This document shows positions 17,484 through 25,556 of a DNA stretch of 51,508 nucleotides, piece after piece. A program made the position numbers and the translations under genes. The DNA is from RGIG7213 sp045545665 (GTDB taxonomy: Bacteria; Bacillota; Clostridia; Oscillospirales; CAG-272). How positions within the stretch are numbered: the first letter of the stretch is position 1; every line of letters begins with the position of its first letter. The DNA lies in contig JAZQBL010000003.1 of assembly GCA_045545665.1 (NCBI GenBank), positions 1 to 51,508 on the forward strand, read 5' to 3'. The notes beneath the pieces were generated by a model. The model worked only from the letters and a program-made list of their open reading frames with translations, was not told where the DNA came from and did no database searches.

Positions 17484-18884
17484 TCAGTTCCAATAATCAA
17501 CTTCGTGCGGAAGACCGATATTTTCCGCTTTGAAAACGGGGTCCTTCCCTTCTTTACGCTGTTTGTCGTAATCGTTAAGCGCACGTATAGCATACTTACC
17601 GAGTATTACGATAACGGGAATATTTATTATCGTCATCGCTCCCATTGTGATATCGGCAATATCCCAGAGAAGTCCTGCGCTGAGTCCCGCACCCACAAAA
17701 ATAACGAGTGATGCTATTATACGGTACACCGTTTCGAATTTTTTGCTCGGTTCTTTTTTAAGTATGAAAAATATACATTGATCCACATAATAAAGGTTGC
17801 CCAAAAGCGTTGTAAAAGCAAACAGTATCATTGCAAGTGTGATGAATATCGGGCCGAAATTTCCGAGAACGGTAGCAAGGGAGGTCTGTATATAAGGCGC
17901 TCCCGCAAGCTCGCTTGTAGGTTCAACGCCCGAACACATACACATAAACGCCGTTGCACTGCATACAAGGATCGTATCTATAAATACCGAAAGGATCTGC
18001 ACGAGTCCCTGCTTTACAGGATGGCTTACGTCAGCGGATGCCGAAGCGTTGGGTGCTGAACCGACACCTGCTTCGTTTGAAAAAAGTCCCCTCTTTATAC
18101 CGTACATAATACACGAACCGCTGAAGCCTCCGAATATTGCACGGAAATCAAACGCTTCCTTAAATATACGCAAAAAAACGTCGGGAAGTGATGTGATATT
18201 TACAGCAACAACGACAAGCGCAACTGCCACGTACGCCACGCCCATTATCGGAACGAGTGACGACGTTGCTTTTATTATACGTTTTCCGCCTCCGAGCAAG
18301 CAATACCCGACAACGACAGCGATAATAAAGCCTATTATCCAGGGAGAATACTGTTTATTATAAAAGCTGTATGCGGAAAAAGTTGACTGCAGATTATACG
18401 ATGCAAGCATATTGAATCCGAAGCCGTACGTTATTATCAGAAGGACGGAAAAAAGCACGGCAAGTCCTCTTGAGCCGATAGCCGTCTGTATATAGTAAGC
18501 CGGACCGCCGTGGCTTTCGCCGTTTTCGCCCCTCTTTTTGTATATCTGCGCCAGCGTGCTTTCGATCAAAGCACTTGCACCGCCGATAAGAGCGATGATC
18601 CACATCCAAAAAACAGAACCGAAGCCGCCAAGGCAAAGAGCCGTCGAAACACCGACGATATTTCCCGTACCTACGCGGGAAGCCGTTGACACCATAAGTG
18701 CCTGAAATGACGAAACGCTTTTTCCGTCCGTCGGTTTTTCGGTAACTGCCTTTATTTGCTGTCTCAAAAGTCTGAACTGTGCAAAACGTGACCTTAACGT
18801 AAAATAAAGCCCCGCCAGAACAAGTATTATTATAAGCACGTAGCTGTAAAGCGCATTGCTTATAAACGAAATTATCTCACTCAT
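17484..18884 (-). CDS. AGCS-family sodium:alanine/glycine symporter
   Basis: 466 residues and about ten membrane helices. It imports alanine or glycine with Na+ (alanine/glycine:cation symporter family). Hallmarks are the first-helix region followed by LYFTLRSRFAQFR, then FQALMVSTASRVGTGNIVG (about 60-78), and KRGLFSNEAGVGSAPNA (about 265-281). Start: AAGGAG eight bases before the ATG, behind a good promoter. Only about half of the sequence resembles the second AGCS protein (25557-26927), so the two are distinct paralogues and likely differ in substrate or expression. No riboswitch is seen upstream of this one. Confidence 0.93.
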   Translation of the reverse strand: MSEIISFISNALYSYVLIIILVLAGLYFTLRSRFAQFRLLRQQIKAVTEKPTDGKSVSSFQALMVSTASRVGTGNIVGVSTALCLGGFGSVFWMWIIALIGGASALIESTLAQIYKKRGENGESHGGPAYYIQTAIGSRGLAVLFSVLLIITYGFGFNMLASYNLQSTFSAYSFYNKQYSPWIIGFIIAVVVGYCLLGGGKRIIKATSSLVPIMGVAYVAVALVVVAVNITSLPDVFLRIFKEAFDFRAIFGGFSGSCIMYGIKRGLFSNEAGVGSAPNASASADVSHPVKQGLVQILSVFIDTILVCSATAFMCMCSGVEPTSELAGAPYIQTSLATVLGNFGPIFITLAMILFAFTTLLGNLYYVDQCIFFILKKEPSKKFETVYRIIASLVIFVGAGLSAGLLWDIADITMGAMTIINIPVIVILGKYAIRALNDYDKQRKEGKDPVFKAENIGLPHEVDYWN

Positions 18885-18914
18885 TTTCTAAACTCCTTGT
18901 ATGTAATACAGTAT

Positions 18915-18943
18915 ATTTTACCATATTTTTTTACATTTATCAA
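18915..18943 (-). promoter_or_regulatory. promoter of the AGCS-helicase unit
   Basis: Minus strand: TTGATA (18938-18943), 17-nt spacer, TAAAAT (18915-18920), about 30 nt upstream of the start at 18884. Confidence 0.7.
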
Positions 18944-18956
18944 CCTTTTGCAAACA

Positions 18957-18995
18957 AAAAAATCAGTCACGGTAAATCACACGTGACTGATTTTT
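18957..18995 (-). terminator. terminator after the DUF2185 gene (bidirectional)
   Basis: AAAAATCAGTCACG pairs with CGTGACTGATTTTT across a 10-nt loop, with A/T runs on both sides. It separates the DUF2185 gene from the downstream AGCS promoter. Confidence 0.85.
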
Positions 18996-19002
18996 ATAAA
19001 GA

Positions 19003-19398
19003 TCATCTGTGCTGTTTATCGACAAATACCGGCACGGTGCCGTCATCTTCCCGAAAGCTTTTACTGTCAACTCTTATATAAGCACTTCCGATATCCGATC
19101 TTAAATAAGGAATAATATCTCTGTCGTAATTACACACCGTATTCAAAGAAAGTATGTGAATGTTGTCAGGGTCGTTTATATATTCATCATCTTCGTCTCC
19201 TGCCATAAACCGCCATCCGCTGTCGGGGACGCCTTCGTCCGGCTCTTCTCTGTACATATATCCGACCTTATAACCTTCTTTTGCTATTTTATCGGAAACA
19301 AAACAGCCGTCGCCGTTGGGTTCATCCCACTTTATCAGCTCCTCGATATCAGTTTTCGTCAATTCATCTTTTTTCTTGAAAAAATCAAACAGTCTCAT
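19003..19398 (-). CDS. DUF2185 / Imm33-like protein
   Basis: 131 residues, a single domain. After a short basic N-terminus (MRLFDFFKKKDEL) it carries the family signature: GCFVSDKIAKEGYKVGYMYR (about 31-50), DSGWRFMAGDEDDEY (about 59-73) and LNTVCNYDRDIIPYL (about 84-98). DUF2185 overlaps the domain annotated as immunity protein Imm33 in toxin-immunity loci, but many copies are stand-alone and uncharacterised. No toxin gene is next to it here. It has its own AAAGG ribosome binding site and sits between two terminators, so it is monocistronic. Confidence 0.85.
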   Translation of the reverse strand: MRLFDFFKKKDELTKTDIEELIKWDEPNGDGCFVSDKIAKEGYKVGYMYREEPDEGVPDSGWRFMAGDEDDEYINDPDNIHILSLNTVCNYDRDIIPYLRSDIGSAYIRVDSKSFREDDGTVPVFVDKQHR

Positions 19399-19424
19399 AA
19401 ACTACCTTTCTTGCACTGTAGATA

Positions 19425-19467
19425 GTGAAATTTGGCAGAGAAAACAACATCTCTGCCAAACTTTCAC
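19425..19467 (-). terminator. terminator of purC
   Basis: GTGAAAtTTGGCAGAGA (19425-19441) pairs with TCTCTGCCAAaCTTTCAC (19450-19467), a stem of about 17 bp with an 8-nt loop, just after the purC stop. The core GGCAGAGA/TCTCTGCC also appears in the hairpin at 702-727. Confidence 0.75.
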
Positions 19468-19474
19468 ATTTAAT

Positions 19475-20158
19475 TTATCTGTTAAGTATAAGCTTTGTAA
19501 GTTCAACGGGATCTACGATCTTACCGTCTTTGTAAACACGCATATTTCCCGATGCTATTTCGTCGATGAGCATTACCTCGTCGTTATTGTAACCGAACTC
19601 AAATTTGATATCCCAAAGATCAAGTCCGATGGATTTAAGATCGTCTGCAACGATCTTTGTGATCTTGAGTGTCTGCTCCTTCATGCTTTCAAACATAGCA
19701 GGAGTCATTACACCAAGTGCTGCAAGGCCTTCGCCTGTTACAAGCGGATCTCCCTTTGCATCGTTCTTAAACGTACATTCAACGTATCCGCCTTCAAGAG
19801 GTGTACCGTCTTCGATATATTCGCCGTATCTGCGGATAAAGCTGCCCGTTGCAACGAGTCTGCAAATAACTTCAAGTCCCTTACCGAACACCTTACCGGG
19901 AAGAACTTCCATCGTTGCATCGTCAAGATTTGCACTGACGTAGTGAGTTTTGATGCCTGCAGCTTTGAGCAGTTCGAAATAGTGGATAGACGTTTCGAGA
20001 TTTGCACGGCCGATACCTTCGATCGTAAGTCCGACAGAGTTTTCGCCGGGATCAAACACGCCGTGTTTTCCTGTGCAGTCGTCCTTGAACTTCAGCATTA
20101 CGTTTCCGTTGTCGAGTGAATAAACGTCCTTTGTTTTTCCTTCGTAAATCTTTTTCAT
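19475..20158 (-). CDS. purC: phosphoribosylaminoimidazole-succinocarboxamide synthase
   Basis: 227 residues, normal for bacterial PurC (SAICAR synthetase). It joins CAIR and aspartate with ATP in de novo purine synthesis, in the cytoplasm. Diagnostic motifs are YEGKTKDVYSLDNGNVML at the N-terminus (residues 4-21), LEVICRLVATGSFIRRYG (about 95-112) and LIDEIASGNMRVY (about 197-209). Start: AAAGGAG with good spacing before the ATG. The gene stands alone; other pur genes are not adjacent, although a PurF-like gene lies at 38.3-39.7 kb. No purine riboswitch was recognised upstream. Confidence 0.97.
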   Translation of the reverse strand: MKKIYEGKTKDVYSLDNGNVMLKFKDDCTGKHGVFDPGENSVGLTIEGIGRANLETSIHYFELLKAAGIKTHYVSANLDDATMEVLPGKVFGKGLEVICRLVATGSFIRRYGEYIEDGTPLEGGYVECTFKNDAKGDPLVTGEGLAALGVMTPAMFESMKEQTLKITKIVADDLKSIGLDLWDIKFEFGYNNDEVMLIDEIASGNMRVYKDGKIVDPVELTKLILNR

Positions 20159-20278
20159 ACGTAAGACTCCTTTGTAGTAATAAAATTACGGGAATTATTC
20201 TATCACATTTTTTTTAATTTGTATAGTGTTTTTCGAAAAAAAATTCCACCAAATTACATTTTTTATTCGCATATTCAA

Positions 20279-20326
20279 TTGACAAAAACGTAAAAAAAGT
20301 GTACAATAACGTTAGCAAATGCTAAC
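20279..20326 (+). promoter_or_regulatory. promoter with palindromic operator before the CopZ-like gene
   Basis: TTGACA (20279-20284), 17-nt spacer, TACAAT (20302-20307). GTTAGCAAATGCTAAC, a perfect 16-bp inverted repeat, lies at 20311-20326, over the expected transcription start and just before the GGAGG. The position suits a repressor site. The TTAGC/GCTAA core loosely recalls DtxR/MntR-family sites, but that identity is a guess. Confidence 0.7.
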
Positions 20327-20338
20327 CTGGAGGCAATT

Positions 20339-20596
20339 ATGGAAAAAATAACACTCAGCGTTGACGGTATGATGTGTGTAAAATGCGAAGCACACATGAA
20401 TGAAACGGCAAAAAAGATGCTTGGCACGTCAAAAGTATCATCCTTTCACAAAGATAAGAAAACGGTAATAATAACCGATAAGAAAATAAGCGATGAACAG
20501 CTCAGACAAACGGTTGAAAAAGCGGGATACAAGCTTTTAAAGATCGAAAGAAGTGCCGAAGAAAAGAAAGGTATCTTTTCAATATTCAAAAAATAA
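20339..20596 (+). CDS. CopZ-like heavy-metal-associated (HMA) domain protein
   Basis: 85 residues, one ferredoxin-like HMA domain with metal-binding motif GMMCVKC (about 10-16, MxCxxC) and the usual KKTVIITDKKISDEQLRQTVEKAGY second half. A basic tail (EKKGIFSIFKK) follows. Such proteins bind Cu(I) or another soft metal and pass it to P-type ATPases. The P1B ATPase 1.3 kb downstream lacks an HMA domain of its own, so this may be its chaperone, although a gene and a convergent terminator intervene. The ribosome binding site GGAGG is 6 nt from the ATG. Expression is probably controlled by the palindrome over its transcription start. Confidence 0.88.
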   Translation: MEKITLSVDGMMCVKCEAHMNETAKKMLGTSKVSSFHKDKKTVIITDKKISDEQLRQTVEKAGYKLLKIERSAEEKKGIFSIFKK

Positions 20597-20659
20597 TTTA
20601 CAGATCATCCGTACGGCACGGCAGTAAATCTGCTGTAAAGATTATTCAGAGAGGTTATT

Positions 20660-21148
20660 ATGACGAGAGGAAACGTTTTAGCATCCGTTTTATACAACAC
20701 GTCGATCAGTTTAAAAACCCGGGACTTCAATAAACTATCACGGAAACACAATCAGGATAAATTGATTTCTTCTCTTTCGGCTATGCAATTTCTGACTGCG
20801 TGCATAGGAGCTGACAGCATATCCCTTTCGCAGGCAGAGCAAATAAGAACCGTGTTGAAAGTCGAATACAATTACGACACAGATCAGTTTTCCGAATTAC
20901 TGAAAGAAGCTGAAGAGAGATCGGATCATTCCCCCGAATACAGAGACATCATTTTTCAAATGCACCTGATATTGTCTGTCTGTATCAACAGCGTAACAGA
21001 AAAAAGAAAAGGATATACAGAAACGGTAAGCAGATATATAAAGGCGTTTCACAATTTCCCGAGAGTTTTTTTATCCATAACCAACAGATCAAAGATCTCT
21101 CCGTCAGACGCCGTTGAATATTCAAAATCATATTTAAAATCAGATTAA
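20660..21148 (+). CDS. hypothetical protein, all-helical
   Basis: 162 residues with no signal peptide or membrane segment. The composition suggests a helical protein. Notable segments are LSRKHNQDKLISSLSAMQFLTACIG near the start, and a YKAFHNFPRVF-like aromatic stretch (about 130-145). The start has AGAGAGG about 8 nt upstream. The gene lies 63 nt after the CopZ-like gene with no terminator between, so it is probably in the same metal-responsive transcript, and it ends at a strong terminator. I do not recognise the family and assign no function. Confidence 0.65.
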   Translation: MTRGNVLASVLYNTSISLKTRDFNKLSRKHNQDKLISSLSAMQFLTACIGADSISLSQAEQIRTVLKVEYNYDTDQFSELLKEAEERSDHSPEYRDIIFQMHLILSVCINSVTEKRKGYTETVSRYIKAFHNFPRVFLSITNRSKISPSDAVEYSKSYLKSD

Positions 21149-21187
21149 AAGATCTCCTGACGAGTTTGAAATTTGTCAGGAGATCTT
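21149..21187. terminator. bidirectional terminator between convergent genes
   Basis: AAGATCTCCTGAC (21149-21161) pairs perfectly with GTCAGGAGATCTT (21175-21187). A-rich and T-rich flanks on either side allow function in both directions, for the unit ending at 21148 and the TetR gene ending at 21205. Confidence 0.85.
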
Positions 21188-21204
21188 CGTTTTTAAAACA
21201 ATTT

Positions 21205-21759
21205 CTATACTTTTTTCGGTATAAGAGATAAAAAATCCTCGGAAAGCTGTTCGGGCGGGATCTGCGTTTTGTCCTTTATCCACCACTTGACCGTTTCGGC
21301 AAAGCTTACGGAAAGGTGGTTTAATAAATAATCCTGCCGCACGTTCGGTGTAAAATCATCAATGTGATCTGAAAAAAGCTGTAAAAGATACTCTTTGAAA
21401 TATTTCATAAACACTTCTCCGCCCTCGCAGGTAAGTATTCCCGAAATATCGGATCTGCTGTACTTGACGTGGTAAAGCAAGTGTGTGAGCTTCGTTTTGA
21501 GATCCGCCTCACAGTCAGAAAAATCGTGTGTTTTCTCGCACATTATCGGCTCCTTTGCAAAAACGTGGCCGAAAATATCCGTGCACATTTCGTAGAGCAG
21601 ATCGTCTTTCGTTTCAAAATGAGAATAAAACGTACTTCGTCCGACGTTTGCACCGTCGATTATCTGCTGTACGGTTATGCGGTCGTATCTTTTTGTTTTT
21701 AACAAGGCATTGAATGAATTAAAAATAAGCGCCCTTGTTTTTTGCTGTCTTCTGTCCAC
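21205..21759 (-). CDS. TetR/AcrR-family transcriptional regulator
   Basis: 184 residues from a GTG start. The helix-turn-helix is IIDGANVGRSTFYSHFETKDDLLYEM at about residues 32-57. The rest is a helical ligand-binding/dimerisation domain of the YfiR/SACE_7040 kind, with no recognisable ligand. I choose the GTG at 21759 because AGGAG lies just upstream; the ATG at 21789 overlaps the -10 box of a consensus promoter and cannot be translated from it. It is divergent from the P1B ATPase gene, with a palindrome between them, so it likely represses itself and the ATPase. Confidence 0.88.
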   Translation of the reverse strand: MDRRQQKTRALIFNSFNALLKTKRYDRITVQQIIDGANVGRSTFYSHFETKDDLLYEMCTDIFGHVFAKEPIMCEKTHDFSDCEADLKTKLTHLLYHVKYSRSDISGILTCEGGEVFMKYFKEYLLQLFSDHIDDFTPNVRQDYLLNHLSVSFAETVKWWIKDKTQIPPEQLSEDFLSLIPKKV

Positions 21760-21780
21760 ACTATCATCTCCTACGACTTT

Positions 21781-21809
21781 ATTATACATCTGTATTCCGG
21801 CACTGTCAA
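21781..21809 (-). promoter_or_regulatory. consensus promoter of the TetR gene
   Basis: Minus strand: TTGACA (21804-21809), 17-nt spacer, TATAAT (21781-21786). Transcription would begin only about 10-15 nt before the GTG start and its ribosome binding site. Confidence 0.8.
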
Positions 21810-21817
21810 GCGAAAAG

Positions 21818-21836
21818 AATGTACATTTCGTACATT
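21818..21836. promoter_or_regulatory. candidate TetR operator
   Basis: AATGTAC-N5-GTACATT, a perfect 7-bp inverted repeat, next to the -35 box of the TetR gene and about 35 nt upstream of the ATPase -35 box. Size and position fit a TetR dimer site. AAATGTAC also occurs twice in tandem on the minus strand here. Confidence 0.55.
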
Positions 21837-21871
21837 TTGTTCAGTATCTTACACGATGGCTTGTTTGTGTG

Positions 21872-21900
21872 TTGATTTTTCCATCAAAAGCACATATAAT
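21872..21900 (+). promoter_or_regulatory. promoter of the P1B ATPase gene
   Basis: TTGATT (21872-21877), 17-nt spacer, TATAAT (21895-21900), 37 nt upstream of the chosen ATG at 21938. Confidence 0.65.
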
Positions 21901-21937
21901 ATCATCAGAGCAATTGCAAGAAAGGAATTGTGATATT

Positions 21938-23806
21938 ATGAAAATACTGTTTGAGATACTCGAAAGCAAGACAGCGCTTGTAATAAGCGGTGTTTGCCTT
22001 GCTTTGAGCCTTATTTTAAGTCTTACAAAGACCGAATTTGTTTTCGATCCTGCAATAATAACCGTAATATTATCAGGGTTGCCGTTATTATTTAACGCCT
22101 TACGCAAGCTGATACGCAACACGGGGCTTGCAAAAATATCATCCGCACTTCTTATATCCATTGCAATGGGTGCATCAATATACATAGGCGAACTGTTTGC
22201 CGCAGGCGAAGTTGCATTTATTATGGCTATAGGTGAGCTGCTTGAAGATATGACGACAAAAAGAGCCAAACGCGGACTCAAAAAGCTTATGGAAATTGCC
22301 CCCGACACGGCAAGAAAGCTAAACGGCGAAAAAGAAGAAATCATACGAGCCGACACACTTTGCGAAGGTGATGTAATACGCATACTCCCGGGTGAAAAAA
22401 TACCTGCCGACTGCAGGATAATAAAAGGCGAAACGTCAGTCGATCAATCCATCGTAACGGGCGAATCCGTGCCGTACGACAAAACAGTCGGCGATGAAGT
22501 TTTCTGCGGTACGGTCAACTGTTTCGGTGCATTTGATGCCGTTGTCACGTGTGTCGGAGAAAACAGCTCTCTTAACAAGCTCATCCGTCTTATAAATGAA
22601 GCTGAAGAAAAGAAAGCTCCTATGCACAGGACGGCTGACAAATGGGCAAGTATCCTCGTTCCCGTCGCACTTCTGATAGCAATCGTCGCATACTTTATTC
22701 CTCCGTTTGATATACAGCGCGCCGTTACCGTTCTCGTTGTTTTCTGTCCTTGCGCGCTCGTTCTTGCAACTCCGACGGCTATAATGGCGGCAATAGGTCA
22801 GGCAACGAAGCACGGTGTTATAATAAAATCGGGTGAAGCGCTTGAAAACATGGGCAAAGTTGACACGGTCGCCTTCGACAAAACAGGCACTATCACGTAC
22901 GGTTCACTTGAAATATGCGACGTTATTCCCTTCGGGATATCGGAAAAAGAGCTTCTTTCATCCGTCGCACGCGCAGAAAGTCTCAGCGGTCATCCGATAT
23001 CACGTGCCATAGTTGAACATTGTAAAAAGTTGAACATCGACACATCAAGCGTCGGTGTTACGGATTTTTTGGTAGAATCGGGAAAAGGCATAACGGCATC
23101 CGTTGACGGCAATAAAATGCTGTGCGGAAACGAAAGACTTATAAAAGACAACGGCATCACTCTTTCGGACGAAGCATTGTCTGCACTTGAGAATTTAAAA
23201 AATGACGGCAAGGCTTTCGTCATCTGTTCTCAAAGCGGTGAGCTTATCGGAATTATCGCTTTGTCCGACAAGCTCCGAGAGGACTCGAAGGACGTTATCG
23301 AAGCACTTTCAAAACAAAACGTGTCATCTGTTTTGCTTACAGGTGATAATGCGGAAACAGCAAGGATGTTTGCACAAAAAACAGGCATCGAAAACGTAAA
23401 AGCAAACCTTCTGCCCGAAGACAAGGTGGCGTGTATAGAACAGCTAAAAGAAAGCGGTAAGACTGTGTGTATGATAGGTGACGGAGTGAACGACGCCCCC
23501 GCTCTCAAACGTGCCGACGTCGGAATTGCCATGGGCGGTATCGGAAGCGATATTGCGGAAGAATCATCAGGAATCGTTCTTCTCGGTGACGACATCAAAA
23601 AACTCCCTTATCTTAAACGTCTTGCAAAAGCGACGCTTAACACAATAAAATTCAGCATATCATTATCCCTTATAATAAACGCCGCGGCTATCATTCTTTC
23701 CCTTTTTAACTTGCTTGATCCCGTGACGGGAGCGCTCGTTCACAATGCAGGATCCTGTCTTGTTGTATTTATCGCCACATGCCTTTATGACAGAAAGTTT
23801 GAATAA
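21938..23806 (+). CDS. P1B-type heavy-metal-transporting ATPase
   Basis: 622 residues. Metal export ATPase with TGES (174-177, actuator), CPC in the metal-binding membrane helix (270-272), DKTGT phosphorylation site (314-318), the P1B-specific HP dipeptide (352-353) and GDGVND (near residue 500). No N-terminal HMA domain is present. The last membrane helices read GALVHNAGSCLVVF, unlike the usual ZntA/CadA ending, so the transported metal cannot be named. The frame is open 87 codons further upstream but crosses the promoter region; the ATG at 21938 has AAAGGA upstream at slightly long spacing. Divergent TetR control is likely. Confidence 0.9.
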   Translation: MKILFEILESKTALVISGVCLALSLILSLTKTEFVFDPAIITVILSGLPLLFNALRKLIRNTGLAKISSALLISIAMGASIYIGELFAAGEVAFIMAIGELLEDMTTKRAKRGLKKLMEIAPDTARKLNGEKEEIIRADTLCEGDVIRILPGEKIPADCRIIKGETSVDQSIVTGESVPYDKTVGDEVFCGTVNCFGAFDAVVTCVGENSSLNKLIRLINEAEEKKAPMHRTADKWASILVPVALLIAIVAYFIPPFDIQRAVTVLVVFCPCALVLATPTAIMAAIGQATKHGVIIKSGEALENMGKVDTVAFDKTGTITYGSLEICDVIPFGISEKELLSSVARAESLSGHPISRAIVEHCKKLNIDTSSVGVTDFLVESGKGITASVDGNKMLCGNERLIKDNGITLSDEALSALENLKNDGKAFVICSQSGELIGIIALSDKLREDSKDVIEALSKQNVSSVLLTGDNAETARMFAQKTGIENVKANLLPEDKVACIEQLKESGKTVCMIGDGVNDAPALKRADVGIAMGGIGSDIAEESSGIVLLGDDIKKLPYLKRLAKATLNTIKFSISLSLIINAAAIILSLFNLLDPVTGALVHNAGSCLVVFIATCLYDRKFE

Positions 23807-23904
23807 TAATTTAAGCTTGAGTTATTCTGTTGCGCGGTATTTTTAAAAACACCGCTTTGCGGTCTTTCCTCCCCGTCGGGGTACGGAATGGTATTAAGTA
23901 AAAA
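23807..23904. other. intergenic stretch with weak palindromes
   Basis: Contains ACCGC/GCGGT-like and CCCC-GTC-GGGG inverted repeats similar in style to the patch at 14844-15136. No gene is seen. Confidence 0.35.
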
Positions 23905-23944
23905 AAGCTGTATTAAATGTCAAAATCAACATTTAATACAGCTT
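23905..23944. terminator. bidirectional terminator, perfect 16-bp stem
   Basis: AAGCTGTATTAAATGT (23905-23920) pairs perfectly with ACATTTAATACAGCTT (23929-23944). A-runs precede it and a T-run follows. It serves the convergent P1B ATPase and hemolysin III genes. Confidence 0.9.
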
Positions 23945-23952
23945 ATTTTTTA

Positions 23953-24624
23953 TTATAAAACGTAGAATATTATTCCGAAAAACTGCAAAACACTTCCGGC
24001 GATAACAAAGAGGTGGAACACGGAGTGCATATATCTTATCTTATTGCCGAGCCCGTACAGAACAGCGCCGAGCGTATAGGCAACACCACCGAGAAATATG
24101 AACCAAAGTCCTGCAGGAGCTATCGTTGCGACAGCTGGTTTTATGGCAAAAACGATACACCAGCCCATACCGAGATAGCAGAACATAGACATTTTCGAAT
24201 ACTTCTGCCAGTCTATCGCCGTAAACACGGTCGCTGTTGCCGCACAGCCCCAGACGATACCGAATATTACCCAAGCCCACACGGGATGCTCGGGTCTTAA
24301 GGCGCACAGCACGACGGGAGTATACGTTCCCGATATAAGATAATAGATCATACAGTGGTCTATTACCTGCATTACCTTTTTGCCCGTATTCTTACGCAGA
24401 CCGTGGTAAACGCTTGACACCGTATAAAGCAGTATCATGGATGCACCGTATATGCAACTGCTTACAACTGCCCAGGCATCGCTGTTTACCGCCGAATAAA
24501 CAACACACAGTGTCAGCACGGCAACACCTATCGCCGCACCGACTATGTGGCTTACCATATTGAATATCTCTTCGCCTTTTGTATAGTCTGTGTATTCTCT
24601 GTCCGCAAGTTTAGTTCTCTTCAT
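23953..24624 (-). CDS. hemolysin III / PAQR-family membrane protein
   Basis: 223 residues, seven predicted membrane helices, the normal length of bacterial hemolysin III (YqfA/PAQR) proteins. Conserved features are EEIFNMVSHIVGAAIGV at the start, SSVYHGLR after the second helix (about 71-78), MQVIDHCMIYYLISGTYTP (about 86-104) and RYMHSVFHLFVIAGS near the end. Its His/Asp residues are the family's putative metal site. The name is historical and haemolysis need not follow. It starts 9 nt after the pyridoxal kinase gene, so the two are probably cotranscribed. Confidence 0.92.
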   Translation of the reverse strand: MKRTKLADREYTDYTKGEEIFNMVSHIVGAAIGVAVLTLCVVYSAVNSDAWAVVSSCIYGASMILLYTVSSVYHGLRKNTGKKVMQVIDHCMIYYLISGTYTPVVLCALRPEHPVWAWVIFGIVWGCAATATVFTAIDWQKYSKMSMFCYLGMGWCIVFAIKPAVATIAPAGLWFIFLGGVAYTLGAVLYGLGNKIRYMHSVFHLFVIAGSVLQFFGIIFYVL

Positions 24625-24633
24625 AATTACCTT

Positions 24634-25461
24634 TTATCTAAGCATTTCTATAAGCTTGAACAGCACGGGTTCAAACTTTGCACCGTACGGGTGATTTTCC
24701 TCCTGCGCCGTTGCTTTTATACATTCAACTGTATAATCTGCGGCTATTTTTGCGGAAAGATACGCATTTTTTCCGTTTAAAAGTGCGCCGACGAACGCAG
24801 AGGCGTATATATCGCCCGTGCCGTGACAGCTGTTCGGAAGCAGGTCGTGCTCATAATAATCGTATTTGCCGTTTTCAACGACGACAACACCCGTTTTACC
24901 TTCGTTATATCTTACGCCCGTAAGAATGATATTTTTACATCCTATGTCCGTAAGACCGTTTATTATTCCGTCGATATAATTTCTGTCGTACTCCGTTTTA
25001 TACTCAACACCCGTGAGCATACAAGCCTCTGTGATATTGGGTACAACGTAGTCAGCCGCAGAACAAAGCTTTTTCATCTCCTCGACAAATGCACCGTCAA
25101 AGCCGGGATAAAGCTTTCCGTTGTCAGCCATAGCGGGATCAACTACAAGAAAACCGTTTTCCGCGGTAGCTGCGTAGATATCCTTTACGTACTGTATCTG
25201 CTTGGCAGAACCGAGGTAACCTGTGTATACGGCATCAAATTTAATACCCTCTTTTACCCAATGGTCCTTTATTTTCGGCATATCATCGGTAAGATCGGTA
25301 AACGTGTATCCCGAAAAGCCCGCCGTATGTGTAGATAAAACAGCGGAAGGCAAAACGCACGTTTCAATACCGCAGGCAGATATGACAGGCAGGGCGACCG
25401 TCAGCGAACACTGACCGAAACAGGATATATCCTGAATTGTTAAAACTCTTTTATACGACAT
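24634..25461 (-). CDS. pdxY: pyridoxal/pyridoxamine kinase
   Basis: 275 residues, ribokinase-like fold. It phosphorylates pyridoxal or pyridoxamine for vitamin B6 salvage. Signature segments are RVLTIQDISCFGQCSLTVALPVIS (split across 4-27), SAVLSTHTAGF (about 39-49), DAVYTGYLGS (about 75-84), VVDPAMADNGKLYPGF (about 107-122) and the phosphate-binding/anion hole LLPNSCHGTGDIYASA near residue 210-225 with the catalytic Asp. The ribosome binding site AAAGGAG is close to the ATG. A separate promoter can be drawn upstream, so it need not depend on the symporter gene before it. The exact pdxY or pdxK name is by similarity. Confidence 0.88.
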   Translation of the reverse strand: MSYKRVLTIQDISCFGQCSLTVALPVISACGIETCVLPSAVLSTHTAGFSGYTFTDLTDDMPKIKDHWVKEGIKFDAVYTGYLGSAKQIQYVKDIYAATAENGFLVVDPAMADNGKLYPGFDGAFVEEMKKLCSAADYVVPNITEACMLTGVEYKTEYDRNYIDGIINGLTDIGCKNIILTGVRYNEGKTGVVVVENGKYDYYEHDLLPNSCHGTGDIYASAFVGALLNGKNAYLSAKIAADYTVECIKATAQEENHPYGAKFEPVLFKLIEMLR

Positions 25462-25490
25462 AAAAATCTCCTTTGATTCTTGATATACCG

Positions 25491-25519
25491 ATTATACACG
25501 TTTTTTGATATGATTTAAA
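25491..25519 (-). promoter_or_regulatory. candidate promoter of pdxY-hlyIII
   Basis: Minus strand: TTTAAA (25514-25519), 17-nt spacer, TATAAT (25491-25496), 30 nt before the pdxY start. The -10 is perfect, the -35 weak. Confidence 0.5.
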
Positions 25520-25556
25520 TAGCCAAATTGTAGCTTTTTTATATAACCAGATTGAA

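Noticed and set aside
21677..21937. Upstream extension of the P1B ATPase by 87 codons
   Set aside because: It crosses the TetR gene start, both promoters and the operator; the ATPase begins at 21938.
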